Source: Alphaproteobacteria bacterium
GTDB lineage: Bacteria; Pseudomonadota; Alphaproteobacteria; Micropepsales; Micropepsaceae
Assembly (NCBI GenBank): GCA_028869725.1
Contig: JAGWRJ010000106.1
Span: forward strand, 1-16,850
Direction of reading: 5' to 3'
DNA: 16,850 nucleotides
Every line of letters begins with the position of its first letter. Position 1 is the first letter of the stretch. A program made the translations under genes and the position numbers. Of the stretch, positions 7,464 to 14,852 are shown one piece after another. The notes below the pieces were generated by a model. It was not told the DNA's origin. It saw nothing but the letters and a program-made list of their open reading frames with translations, and made no database searches.

Positions 7464-9668
7464 TCAACCTTTCTTGCAGAATGGAACGATGCGATTGGCT
7501 TCCGCGGCGGCTTTGGCCCAGGCATAGGTGCCGCCATCGCTCACGTAATAATAGGTGATCCCGTTCGGCATCATCGCGACGATGATGCCACCATATCCCG
7601 ACATGAAGGGAATCCAGGCCGGCTCACGGCATCCCAGTGCCTTTTGCGCGTTCCAGGCCCAGAACCCGTATTTGTAACGATAATCCGGCGTCGATGCGAC
7701 CAAGCCACGATCAGAGGGGTCGCGCTGCAAGGCGGCGGCCAGCATCTTCGGATCGAGCACCTGTCTGCCGTCAATGCGACCGTCATCAAGGCTCAGAAAG
7801 TCTGCAAGCTTGGCAATGTCGTCGCGATGAAGCGTCATGCCCCACCCGGCAAAAGGTTCGCGCACGGCATCATAGCTGCGACGGATGACATCGATCGCAG
7901 GATTGAGATGGAGAGGATCGAAGATCGGATCGACCAGAACATCCCTGTAGAAATGTGCGTTGGGACTGGTCTTCGTGCGATAGAAGGCGCGCAAGGCGGT
8001 GCCAAGCGTATAAATGTCAGCCGTATGGTAAACCCAGCGCGTACCCGGAGTGGCCTTCAGCGGATAGTGCGTACAGGCGAAATGGATCCGTCCGGCATGG
8101 GTGTCGGCAAGAAAAAAGGGCGTGATTCCCGGCGAGTCCTCGTCGGCCTGATCGGCGGATGAGATGTAGTGGCCAGTCGCCATATTGAGTGCATCGGCGA
8201 AAGTCACATCACCCCAAGTCCCGGTTCTGGCGCAAGCCGGGACATAGTCGGCGATGACGTTGTGCATGACGCCAGGATAAAGCAGCGCCAGCCGCATGCT
8301 TCCTTCGCCTGCAAATATCGACTTGGCCAACGAGTAGGATGGCAGATCCATCTCCGAACAATATGGGTAGGGACCAAAGCGCGTATTGCACGGTCCGACA
8401 TAGTCCACGCCATGTACGACCAGACCATAGGTCGTCATATTGGAGGGATCGATTTCCTCCGGCGAACCGAACTGGGTCGGATCGCTCCTGGGGTAATCCT
8501 CTGAAAGTTCGGCGATCGGCTTGGTTGGCAGGCGGTGCGCGATATAGGACGCATGGGCATCCGCGATCTGCGTCGCATTCTTGATCCGCCCCGGAAGATA
8601 GCGCGCCGCGACCAGCCCCCACATGTCGAACTTGGCATAACGGCAGGTCTCGCCGCCGATTTCATAGGCGACCTTCGAGATTGCGCCGTCGCTTTTGAAC
8701 AGGAAACTGAGCACGCCGTTGTGCATACAATTGGCGTTGCGTTCCTCCAGCGTGAACGGCAGACTGGCCCGGCTGTAGCCGTGATCACCTGGCTCGTCCC
8801 AGACGCGGCCCGGTTCGAGGATGAATTCCCACTCCGGATTGTGGCTGGGGATCGCGCCGCGGCGGACCGGAAGCAAGACATTGCCCGACTGGACAAACCG
8901 GAAGGCGAAGCGCGGAAGACGCCGCGCCGGAGCGTTCGACGCCTTTAAATCCCCATAGTCATCACGCAGTACGCTGACATGAGCTGGACCGGTCCCGCGC
9001 TCCAGAATCAAGCGGCCTTCGAAGCGATTGGACGGCGTCTTCCCCCCATCGGGCGGTGCAAAGGCCGCATAGGCAGAAGGCAAGGCGATCTTGGCTGCTC
9101 CCGTCAACTGGGCATAGGTCAGAGCCGCGCGCGCGCCGGTCGAGGCGAAGGCTGGCGCTGCCCGGACACCGCTGGCGGCCCGTCCCGTGACCACGATATT
9201 GTCAGCCCAGCAGGTAGCACCCTGCGATTGCGCGCGAAGGCCGATCTGCAGCGTCGGATTGTCGTCGATCCCCATAACCCTGCCGCCGCCGGTGTACATC
9301 GTGACACCATCGTCCTGCCCGGGCCCTATCTTGAACAGCGTCTGCCAGGTCTTGCCGCTGTCGGTCGAGACCATACCGCGGCAGCTGTCACCTTCGGCGA
9401 GCCTCAAAGACGCGAAGGCAAACGACACGTGGACATCCTTGTAGCCCTGGGTAGAGACAGCTCGGATGGCCATCGAAGGGCCTTTCAGGCGCAAGGAGAT
9501 GTTGCCGGCATAGCGGGTCAGTCTCACATCGCCCCGGCCCACAGCATGCCAGCCGGTAGTCCTGCCGTTCTGGAAGGTATCGCGAAAGATCGTCCGACCC
9601 AGCGCCGGACTTCCCCAGGACAGCGCGATCACGAACACTGTGAACGCACACCAAAGTTGCCTGCGCAT
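7464..9668 (-). CDS. Exported serine hydrolase (beta-lactamase/NylB-like fold) with a large N-terminal extension
   Basis: ATG 9668 is chosen over upstream starts because it shares one base with the sulfotransferase stop (TGATG), has GGAGG at 7-nt spacing, and opens a signal peptide (MRRQLWCAFTVFVIALS, cleaved near GSPALG). The mature protein, of 734 residues in total, should be periplasmic or outer-membrane associated. Residues 25-175 begin FRDTFQNGRTTGW and look like a beta-sandwich of the laminin-G/carbohydrate-binding kind. Residues 190-370 are unassigned. Residues 370-734 form the hydrolase: Ser446-Leu-Ala-Lys449 (nucleophile and base), Tyr547-His-Thr followed by ADIYTLG, and a Ser-Gly-Tyr-Gly-Gly at 690-694 where KTG/HTG usually lies. 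Relatives include 6-aminohexanoate-dimer hydrolase, D-aminopeptidases and family VIII esterases. The context favours an amide or ester bond in the imported substrate; the exact reaction is unknown. Confidence 0.82.
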   Translation of the reverse strand: MRRQLWCAFTVFVIALSWGSPALGRTIFRDTFQNGRTTGWHAVGRGDVRLTRYAGNISLRLKGPSMAIRAVSTQGYKDVHVSFAFASLRLAEGDSCRGMVSTDSGKTWQTLFKIGPGQDDGVTMYTGGGRVMGIDDNPTLQIGLRAQSQGATCWADNIVVTGRAASGVRAAPAFASTGARAALTYAQLTGAAKIALPSAYAAFAPPDGGKTPSNRFEGRLILERGTGPAHVSVLRDDYGDLKASNAPARRLPRFAFRFVQSGNVLLPVRRGAIPSHNPEWEFILEPGRVWDEPGDHGYSRASLPFTLEERNANCMHNGVLSFLFKSDGAISKVAYEIGGETCRYAKFDMWGLVAARYLPGRIKNATQIADAHASYIAHRLPTKPIAELSEDYPRSDPTQFGSPEEIDPSNMTTYGLVVHGVDYVGPCNTRFGPYPYCSEMDLPSYSLAKSIFAGEGSMRLALLYPGVMHNVIADYVPACARTGTWGDVTFADALNMATGHYISSADQADEDSPGITPFFLADTHAGRIHFACTHYPLKATPGTRWVYHTADIYTLGTALRAFYRTKTSPNAHFYRDVLVDPIFDPLHLNPAIDVIRRSYDAVREPFAGWGMTLHRDDIAKLADFLSLDDGRIDGRQVLDPKMLAAALQRDPSDRGLVASTPDYRYKYGFWAWNAQKALGCREPAWIPFMSGYGGIIVAMMPNGITYYYVSDGGTYAWAKAAAEANRIVPFCKKG

Positions 9669-11299
9669 CAGGATACCTCCACATTGATGCCACCGGCGCG
9701 AAGTATCTCGGCAAGCGGTGCAAGTTGATCTGCATAGCGCTTCCACAATCCAACAGAGCTGCTGTAGATCGGCTGGCGTGCCTGTGCGGCGCTCGCGGTC
9801 AGCGACGAGCTCGGGTTGCGGTCGAACGCGAGGCAGGCATCCTCCCATTCGAGGCCACAACAACCAATGAGCCGACGGCTCACACCCTCGTGGTCACCAA
9901 CCAGGGTCTCATAGTCGACCTCGATGAACCTGCCTGGAAGAACGCGTCGCCAATGTTCCATTAGCCCATGCCAGGCGAGATAGTAGCGACCGAGATCATA
10001 GAGGTCGTAGGAAAACGGATAGGCCATACGGAAGAGCGTCTTGTACATCGCATAACAGACATCCATCGCGTTACGCCGGACATGGATGATGGTGGCATTG
10101 GGCAAGGCCAGTGCAATCAGCCCCAGATAGAGGAAGTTCAGGGGTGTCTTGTCGATCAGACGCTTCGTATCACCCTGCCCCGCCACAACGGCCGCGCAGT
10201 AGGATGCGCCCAGCTCCGCAAAGTTGACCTGCCGCGAGCGACGGATCAGTGCCATTTTGCCGTCGGCGCTGCCGGCCAAGCGCACCAGGGCGAGTGCAAA
10301 ATCGTTGCGCTCGCCGAGACTGGTCACGGCCCCGTGCGAGCTTAGAGTGCGGTCGACGAGGGTTGTGCCGCTGCGCGGCAAGCCGAGTATGAAGATCGGT
10401 CGGGCGTCGCCATAGCTTGGCATTCCATCCGCGAAAGTGGAGGCGTCAAAGGTGTCTGTGAGCGCCGTCATGACTGCGACATCGTCCTCCACACGGTAGG
10501 ACAAGGCACGCCGCCGCAAGTCAGCGCCACGCTTGAGCGCCGCAAAGCTCTTTGTGTACTCGCCGAGGTCTTCGTACTCCTTCGCCAGGGCAAAGCGCAG
10601 CGGCACCTCGCTTTTGGAATGGCGCGAAGGAGCGCAGAGCATGCGCTCGAGCTCGGCGACATGATTGCGCTGCGGGGTCTGCCGGCGCAAGGTAGCCCGG
10701 TTATACCAGGCGTCATAATCCTGTGGCGCGAGCGCGATAACGCGGTCGAGCAGGCGCTCGGCGTCCTCCAGCTCGCCCAGCGCGAGACGCGCGGTAGCCA
10801 GATTGTAGAGATATTCCGGGTTCGACGGCGCCAACTCGACAGCGTGCCCATAGACCTGCGCGGCCTCGGCATGGCGACCGAGGTGGATGTAGAGCTGACC
10901 GATATGCTGCAGGATGCGGCCATCGCGCCGGACCTCGGCGGTAAGAGCACTGAGCGTTGCAAGCGCCTCCTCGGTGCGGCCAACTTGCGCGAGCAACTCG
11001 ACCTGAAGCAGGCGGGCGCCGGGCTGCACCGGATCGAGTTCAAGTGCGCGCTGCACCGCCTCGAGGGCAGGCACCAGCGCGCCGCACTGCTGACGGGCAC
11101 GCCCCAGCAAAATCCAGGCTTCGACACAGGCCGGTGCGGAGTGACAGAAGCGCTCGGCATGCATCACCGCCGTCTCGGGCCGGTGGGCCTGCAGCGACGC
11201 CTTGATTTCCCGGATCGCCGCCTCCTCTTCTTTGTCCGTACTGTGCACCAAGGCCTTCATACCGCATGGACGAGGCGGCGCAGAGCGCGGCGCCGCCAC
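9668..11299 (-). CDS. TPR-repeat sulfotransferase
   Basis: TPR-like repeats fill roughly residues 25-215 (for example EAWILLGRARQQCGALVPAL and PEYLYNLATARLALGELEDA). A PAPS-dependent sulfotransferase domain follows: the 5'-phosphosulfate loop GLPRSGTTLVDR (306-317), DKTPLN (383-388), and the 3'-phosphate loop VRRNAMDVCYAMYKT (407-421). The C-terminal signature TASAAQARQPIYSSSVGLWK is typical of the TPR-sulfotransferase family. There is no signal peptide, so it should be cytoplasmic. The start is uncertain. GTG 11299, 4 nt after the receptor stop, suits coupled translation but has no spaced ribosome site. ATG 11260 (530 residues) is the alternative. The stop overlaps the hydrolase ATG by one base. 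The acceptor of the sulfo group is unknown, and sulfotransferase activity is assumed from the motifs only. Confidence 0.85.
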   Translation of the reverse strand: MAAPRSAPPRPCGMKALVHSTDKEEEAAIREIKASLQAHRPETAVMHAERFCHSAPACVEAWILLGRARQQCGALVPALEAVQRALELDPVQPGARLLQVELLAQVGRTEEALATLSALTAEVRRDGRILQHIGQLYIHLGRHAEAAQVYGHAVELAPSNPEYLYNLATARLALGELEDAERLLDRVIALAPQDYDAWYNRATLRRQTPQRNHVAELERMLCAPSRHSKSEVPLRFALAKEYEDLGEYTKSFAALKRGADLRRRALSYRVEDDVAVMTALTDTFDASTFADGMPSYGDARPIFILGLPRSGTTLVDRTLSSHGAVTSLGERNDFALALVRLAGSADGKMALIRRSRQVNFAELGASYCAAVVAGQGDTKRLIDKTPLNFLYLGLIALALPNATIIHVRRNAMDVCYAMYKTLFRMAYPFSYDLYDLGRYYLAWHGLMEHWRRVLPGRFIEVDYETLVGDHEGVSRRLIGCCGLEWEDACLAFDRNPSSSLTASAAQARQPIYSSSVGLWKRYADQLAPLAEILRAGGINVEVS

Positions 11300-11303
11300 C
11301 CTC

Positions 11304-13775
11304 TTAGAAGTTGTATTTGACCGTGAGGCCGACCGTACGCGGCAACGAGATCAATGCCTTCGAGGCGTTGCCGTAATAATTTTCCGCCGGGAAAGGTCCC
11401 ATATAGGCCTGCGTATAAACGCCGGTCACGCCGTTTGCATCGAAGATGTTTTTGATCCAGAGGGTCGTGGTCCAGTTGCCGAAGGAATACGCCACAGACG
11501 CATTCCACAACATGAAGCCCGGCATCTTGTCGTAGTATTTCGGCTCGCCGTAGAAGGGGCTGTTGACCGGGGCATAGCTCGGCGGCGGATAGATCGTCGT
11601 GTTGTTCTTGAAGACGTTCGGAGAGAATGCCGTGTCCAGAGAGGATGACTGATAATAGCCGTCGAGATGGAAGAAGACCGCCGAGCCGCTATCCAACGAC
11701 ATGTTGTAGTCGACCGTGCCTGTCAGGATATTCTTGGGCGCGCCGGGAAGCTCCGCCCCCTTGGTGTTGATCACATAACTGCCGTCGGCCGCGATCAGCG
11801 GCGCGGTCAAAACGGACTCGGTGTAGGTGTAACCGAGACCGTAGTGCCACGGACCTGAGAATGCATTGGCTTGCGCCTCGATTCCTTCCGTTTTGGCTGA
11901 CTTTCCGTTCTGGACCGCGAAGAAGCCCCAGTTTGTGGTTGATGTGTTGATCTGCGGGTTATGCCAATCCACGTAAAACGCATCGATGTTGTAAACGATG
12001 TTTGCAAATTTTCCCTTTGCACCGATCTCGTAGTTGTTCACGGTGTCTGGCTGGTAGCTCAGCCAAGCCGGGCTTTCCGCGAAATTGCCCGAGGTCGGTG
12101 TGCCGTTGGTTCCGCCGCGCCGGTACCCTTGCGAGAAAGTTCCATAGAGCATGTTTTCGTGGGCGAAGTTCCAAGATCCGTTGAGCTTGAAAATCGCTTT
12201 GCTGTTCGAGGTCCTGCCATTTGAATTGGACGGCGCGTAAAGACCAGCCCACAGCGGGAAATCCATGTGCACCTTATTGGTCGAGCTGTCTTCGAAGTAG
12301 CGGAAGCCACCGGTGAGCTGGACCGTTTGAGTGACATGGTAGGTGAGCTCGCCATAGACCGCTTTGCTGACATAGCGCTGCTGGCTGGTGAACAGCCAAT
12401 CCTGATTGCCCGTTACCGCACTGGCAAGGCCCGGATTGGCGGCATCCCACCATTGCTTGAAGCCCAGCAGAAAGCTGTTTTGAAAGCTACTCTCTAGCTG
12501 GTTCTGATAGTAGAGACCGAACACGTAATCGATCGTGTTCTTGCCTTCCGATACCAGCCGTACCTCCTGGATAAAGGCCTTGTCGCCATAGCCGCGTGAG
12601 GCTTCCGACGCAGGGCGCGGATAGTTGTAATAGAAATCGGCATACCAGCCGTTCTGCGCGTAGAAGCCGGTATTATCCGAGACGATGTCACCGTGCTGGT
12701 CGTAATAGGATGAACTTGAGGTCAGGGTCGCAAAGCCCAGATCCAGATTGGCCTCCATCGCACCAAGCCAGACGTCGCGTGTACCCGGCTCAGGAAGCAC
12801 GTTTCCGGATTCGTTCGCCTTATAGGGCACTCCATAACCGTTCGCGCCCAGCGTCGTCGTGCGACGGCCGCCGTACTGGTCGCTCTGGCCCATGAAATTG
12901 AAGGTCACGTTGAAGTTGGAAGTCGGCTTCCACAGAAGCGCGGCTCGCCCATACCAACCCTTGGCGTAGTCAGCACCGTTCTTCCGGTGATAGACGGCAT
13001 TCGGCGACAGAACGCCGTTCGGCGCAACGGGTATGCCACTCTTATCGAGCGTGTAGAGGTTCACGTCGTTGGTGACGCCCGGATAGTCGTAGCGTGTGCC
13101 GTTCAGGCGCAGTGCGAGGGTGTCGGTGAGGGGGATGTTCACGATCCCTGTCGCCGAAAAGCCGACCCCACCAGAATTGTCGACATGCGACCCCGACACC
13201 TCGATGCTACCATTGTACCGGTCAAGCTCGGGTGCGTTCAGGACGTAACGCACAGTGCCGCCGAGAGCCCCGGAACCGTAAAGCGTGCCCTGAGGCCCCT
13301 TGAGAACCTCGACCCGATTGATGTCCTTCAGGAGAAAGTTTGCAAAGATCGGCGTATCGTTGACATAAGTCGACACGGTGGCAGCTGCCGAAACCGCATA
13401 GTCGCCGAGTGCCGAGCTGTCGACATTGAGCCCACGGATACGGATGCCGTTGACGACGGTGGCATTGCGCGGCCCCCGGTCCACGACCGTCACGCCGGGG
13501 ATAGAGCGCATCAGCTCCGCGTTGCTCATGACCTGGTTCTGGTCGATGGTCGCGCCGGAAACTGCGCTGATGTTGTACGGTACATCCAGGATGTTCTGGC
13601 TGCGCCGTTGCGCCGTGACGGTGACCGTTTCGATCGAATCGGCGCTCGTCTTGCTGGCGGAGGTGCTCTGCGCGGCCGCAGGCGCAATTAGCACAGCTCC
13701 AGCTAGTGCAGTGCTGCACAGCAGGCTGGTTGTTAGCCTTGCCGCGGCGGTCCTTTGCAATGCATTTCTTCTCAT
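11304..13775 (-). CDS. TonB-dependent outer-membrane receptor
   Basis: This 823-residue receptor drives energy-dependent uptake of a ligand across the outer membrane with TonB-ExbBD. A signal peptide covers residues 1-35 (LLCSTALAGAVLIAPAAA, cleaved before Gln36). A TonB box follows at about 48-57 (IETVTVTAQR). The plug domain contains IPGVTVVDRGP, GIRIRGLNV and VEVLKGPQGTLYGSGALGGT. The rest is the beta-barrel, with alternating aromatic strands and the C-terminal VGLTVKYNF ending in Phe. ATG 13775 follows GAAGGGGG. The gene lies 59 nt behind the amidase and directly ahead of the sulfotransferase. The plug and barrel style is that of the FecA/IroN-like receptors expanded in sphingomonads and caulobacters for organic substrates. 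The ligand cannot be read from sequence. No sigma/anti-sigma pair accompanies it. Confidence 0.93.
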   Translation of the reverse strand: MRRNALQRTAAARLTTSLLCSTALAGAVLIAPAAAQSTSASKTSADSIETVTVTAQRRSQNILDVPYNISAVSGATIDQNQVMSNAELMRSIPGVTVVDRGPRNATVVNGIRIRGLNVDSSALGDYAVSAAATVSTYVNDTPIFANFLLKDINRVEVLKGPQGTLYGSGALGGTVRYVLNAPELDRYNGSIEVSGSHVDNSGGVGFSATGIVNIPLTDTLALRLNGTRYDYPGVTNDVNLYTLDKSGIPVAPNGVLSPNAVYHRKNGADYAKGWYGRAALLWKPTSNFNVTFNFMGQSDQYGGRRTTTLGANGYGVPYKANESGNVLPEPGTRDVWLGAMEANLDLGFATLTSSSSYYDQHGDIVSDNTGFYAQNGWYADFYYNYPRPASEASRGYGDKAFIQEVRLVSEGKNTIDYVFGLYYQNQLESSFQNSFLLGFKQWWDAANPGLASAVTGNQDWLFTSQQRYVSKAVYGELTYHVTQTVQLTGGFRYFEDSSTNKVHMDFPLWAGLYAPSNSNGRTSNSKAIFKLNGSWNFAHENMLYGTFSQGYRRGGTNGTPTSGNFAESPAWLSYQPDTVNNYEIGAKGKFANIVYNIDAFYVDWHNPQINTSTTNWGFFAVQNGKSAKTEGIEAQANAFSGPWHYGLGYTYTESVLTAPLIAADGSYVINTKGAELPGAPKNILTGTVDYNMSLDSGSAVFFHLDGYYQSSSLDTAFSPNVFKNNTTIYPPPSYAPVNSPFYGEPKYYDKMPGFMLWNASVAYSFGNWTTTLWIKNIFDANGVTGVYTQAYMGPFPAENYYGNASKALISLPRTVGLTVKYNF

Positions 13776-13834
13776 CCCTACCCCCTTCGATAGTCGATAG
13801 TCCAGATGTCGCGTCTGCCTGCTGCCGGGCCCTG
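13776..13834 (-). other. Amidase-receptor intergenic spacer with a short tandem repeat
   Basis: This 59-nt spacer contains GACTATC twice in tandem (on the + strand GATAGTC at 13791-13804), just upstream of the receptor's ribosome site. It may affect translation or mRNA processing, or simply be chance. No promoter is evident. Confidence 0.3.
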
Positions 13835-14689
13835 TTATGACCTTTCCTTTTCCGGCTTGACGAGCGGCCCCAAGCCGTCAAGCGCGGTTGAGCGCGCGTC
13901 CGGCTGATAGGGCGGAAAGACAATTGGATGGTCACGGAAGCTCTTCAGCACCTGGCCGAGGCCATTCCAGCCGCGCTCGCGAACGCGTGCGACGGTGTCG
14001 AAGTCGAGTTCAAGTACGAATGCCTCTTGCCCGCTGCCGGCCTGATACAGAATTTCTCCGCCCGGCCCACAGGCGATCGAGCGTCCCAAGCCCAATTGCC
14101 CAGCGCCATTGACATTGATGACATAGCATTGGTTCGAGGCTGCAGCGCTGCGCGCCAGCGCAAGCTCAACATCGCGGTCGACGGTGTTGGTCAGGCTGGG
14201 CGTAATGATCGCCTCGGCGCCCATCCAAGCCAGTGTGCGAGCGATTTCCGGAAACCAGATGTCATAGCAGATCGACAGACCTATGCGTCCAACGTGCGGC
14301 ACATCGAAGACGCAGAAGCCGTCGCCGCCGCTTACCCCCGCCTCATAGGGATAGAACGGGTACATCTTGCGATAGCGTGCCACGACTTCGCCGAGCGGAT
14401 TGATGACGGGCGCCGTATTGAAGATGCGCGCGCCGTCGCGCTCGAAGAGACTGCCTGCCACGAGCCACACGCCGACCTCCCTTGCGAGACGGCAGAATGC
14501 CGCCTCACTGGCGCCCGGCATGGGCTCGGCATGGACGGTGTTCACGCCATGGCAGGCGAGTTCGCTGAGCACGACCATGTCGAGCCAGGGAAAGCGGCGC
14601 TTCGCCGCGTGAACCTGTTCGGCCATGGCTGTCAGATTCCCGCCATCGGCCAGTTCAAGCTGCAATCCGGCGATAGAAAACGTGCGCAC
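13835..14689 (-). CDS. Carbon-nitrogen hydrolase (nitrilase superfamily amidase)
   Basis: This cytoplasmic hydrolase cleaves an amide or related C-N bond through a thioester intermediate. GTG 14689 is chosen because an AAGGTGGAG ribosome site lies 6 nt ahead and the protein then begins at the usual first beta-strand (RTFSIAGLQLEL). A GTG 12 nt earlier would bury that site. The 284 residues carry the Glu-Lys-Cys triad: Glu43 in VLSELACHG, Lys108 in RYRKMYPFYPYE, and Cys141 in LSICYDIWFPE. The YRKMYPF..YE stretch points to amidases or formamidases rather than true nitrilases, but the substrate is unknown. It is the first gene of the operon, 59 nt ahead of the receptor. An omega-amide of GABA or a similar compound would fit the neighbours, which is inference. 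Confidence 0.88.
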   Translation of the reverse strand: MRTFSIAGLQLELADGGNLTAMAEQVHAAKRRFPWLDMVVLSELACHGVNTVHAEPMPGASEAAFCRLAREVGVWLVAGSLFERDGARIFNTAPVINPLGEVVARYRKMYPFYPYEAGVSGGDGFCVFDVPHVGRIGLSICYDIWFPEIARTLAWMGAEAIITPSLTNTVDRDVELALARSAAASNQCYVINVNGAGQLGLGRSIACGPGGEILYQAGSGQEAFVLELDFDTVARVRERGWNGLGQVLKSFRDHPIVFPPYQPDARSTALDGLGPLVKPEKERS

Positions 14690-14852
14690 GCCCCACTCCA
14701 CCTTGAGGCACCCAGAATGCGCAGCAACGGGGGCGCGCCGTAGGGCCAGTTGCGGGCCGTGTATTGGTCCAGTTTCACGCTGTCGTCACACAGAGGGCCC
14801 TGACCTGGCCCCATGGCCGCTCGGGGTCGGCTCGGCGACGCAGGGTCAAAAA
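14690..14852 (-). promoter_or_regulatory. Probable promoter region of the catabolic operon
   Basis: This 163-bp gap between the regulator stop and the amidase start is the only sizeable gap upstream of the eight-gene array, so it is the natural promoter site. It contains the direct repeat given separately and a GGGCC/GGCCC hairpin at 14795-14811. I could not fix -35 and -10 boxes with confidence. Confidence 0.5.
14743..14774. promoter_or_regulatory. Direct repeat, candidate MocR operator
   Basis: GGGCCAGTT (14743-14751) and GGTCCAGTT (14766-14774) match at 8 of 9 positions and start 23 bp apart, about two helical turns, 54-85 bp upstream of the amidase start. MocR/GabR-type regulators are known to bind direct repeats at such spacing. 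The core GTCCAG recurs at 16781-16786, upstream of the regulator's own start. Assignment to this regulator is inference. Confidence 0.4.

Noticed and set aside
7446..8162. + strand open frame of 238 codons opposite the serine hydrolase
   Set aside because: It lies wholly antisense to a gene with clear catalytic motifs and has no recognisable domain.
9669..9863. Longer N-terminus for the serine hydrolase starting at 9863
   Set aside because: It would overlap the sulfotransferase C-terminus by 65 codons and hide the signal peptide; ATG 9668 has an ideal ribosome site and stop-start overlap.
13928..14743. + strand open frame of 271 codons opposite the amidase
   Set aside because: Antisense to a complete nitrilase-superfamily gene with Glu-Lys-Cys triad; no motif of its own.
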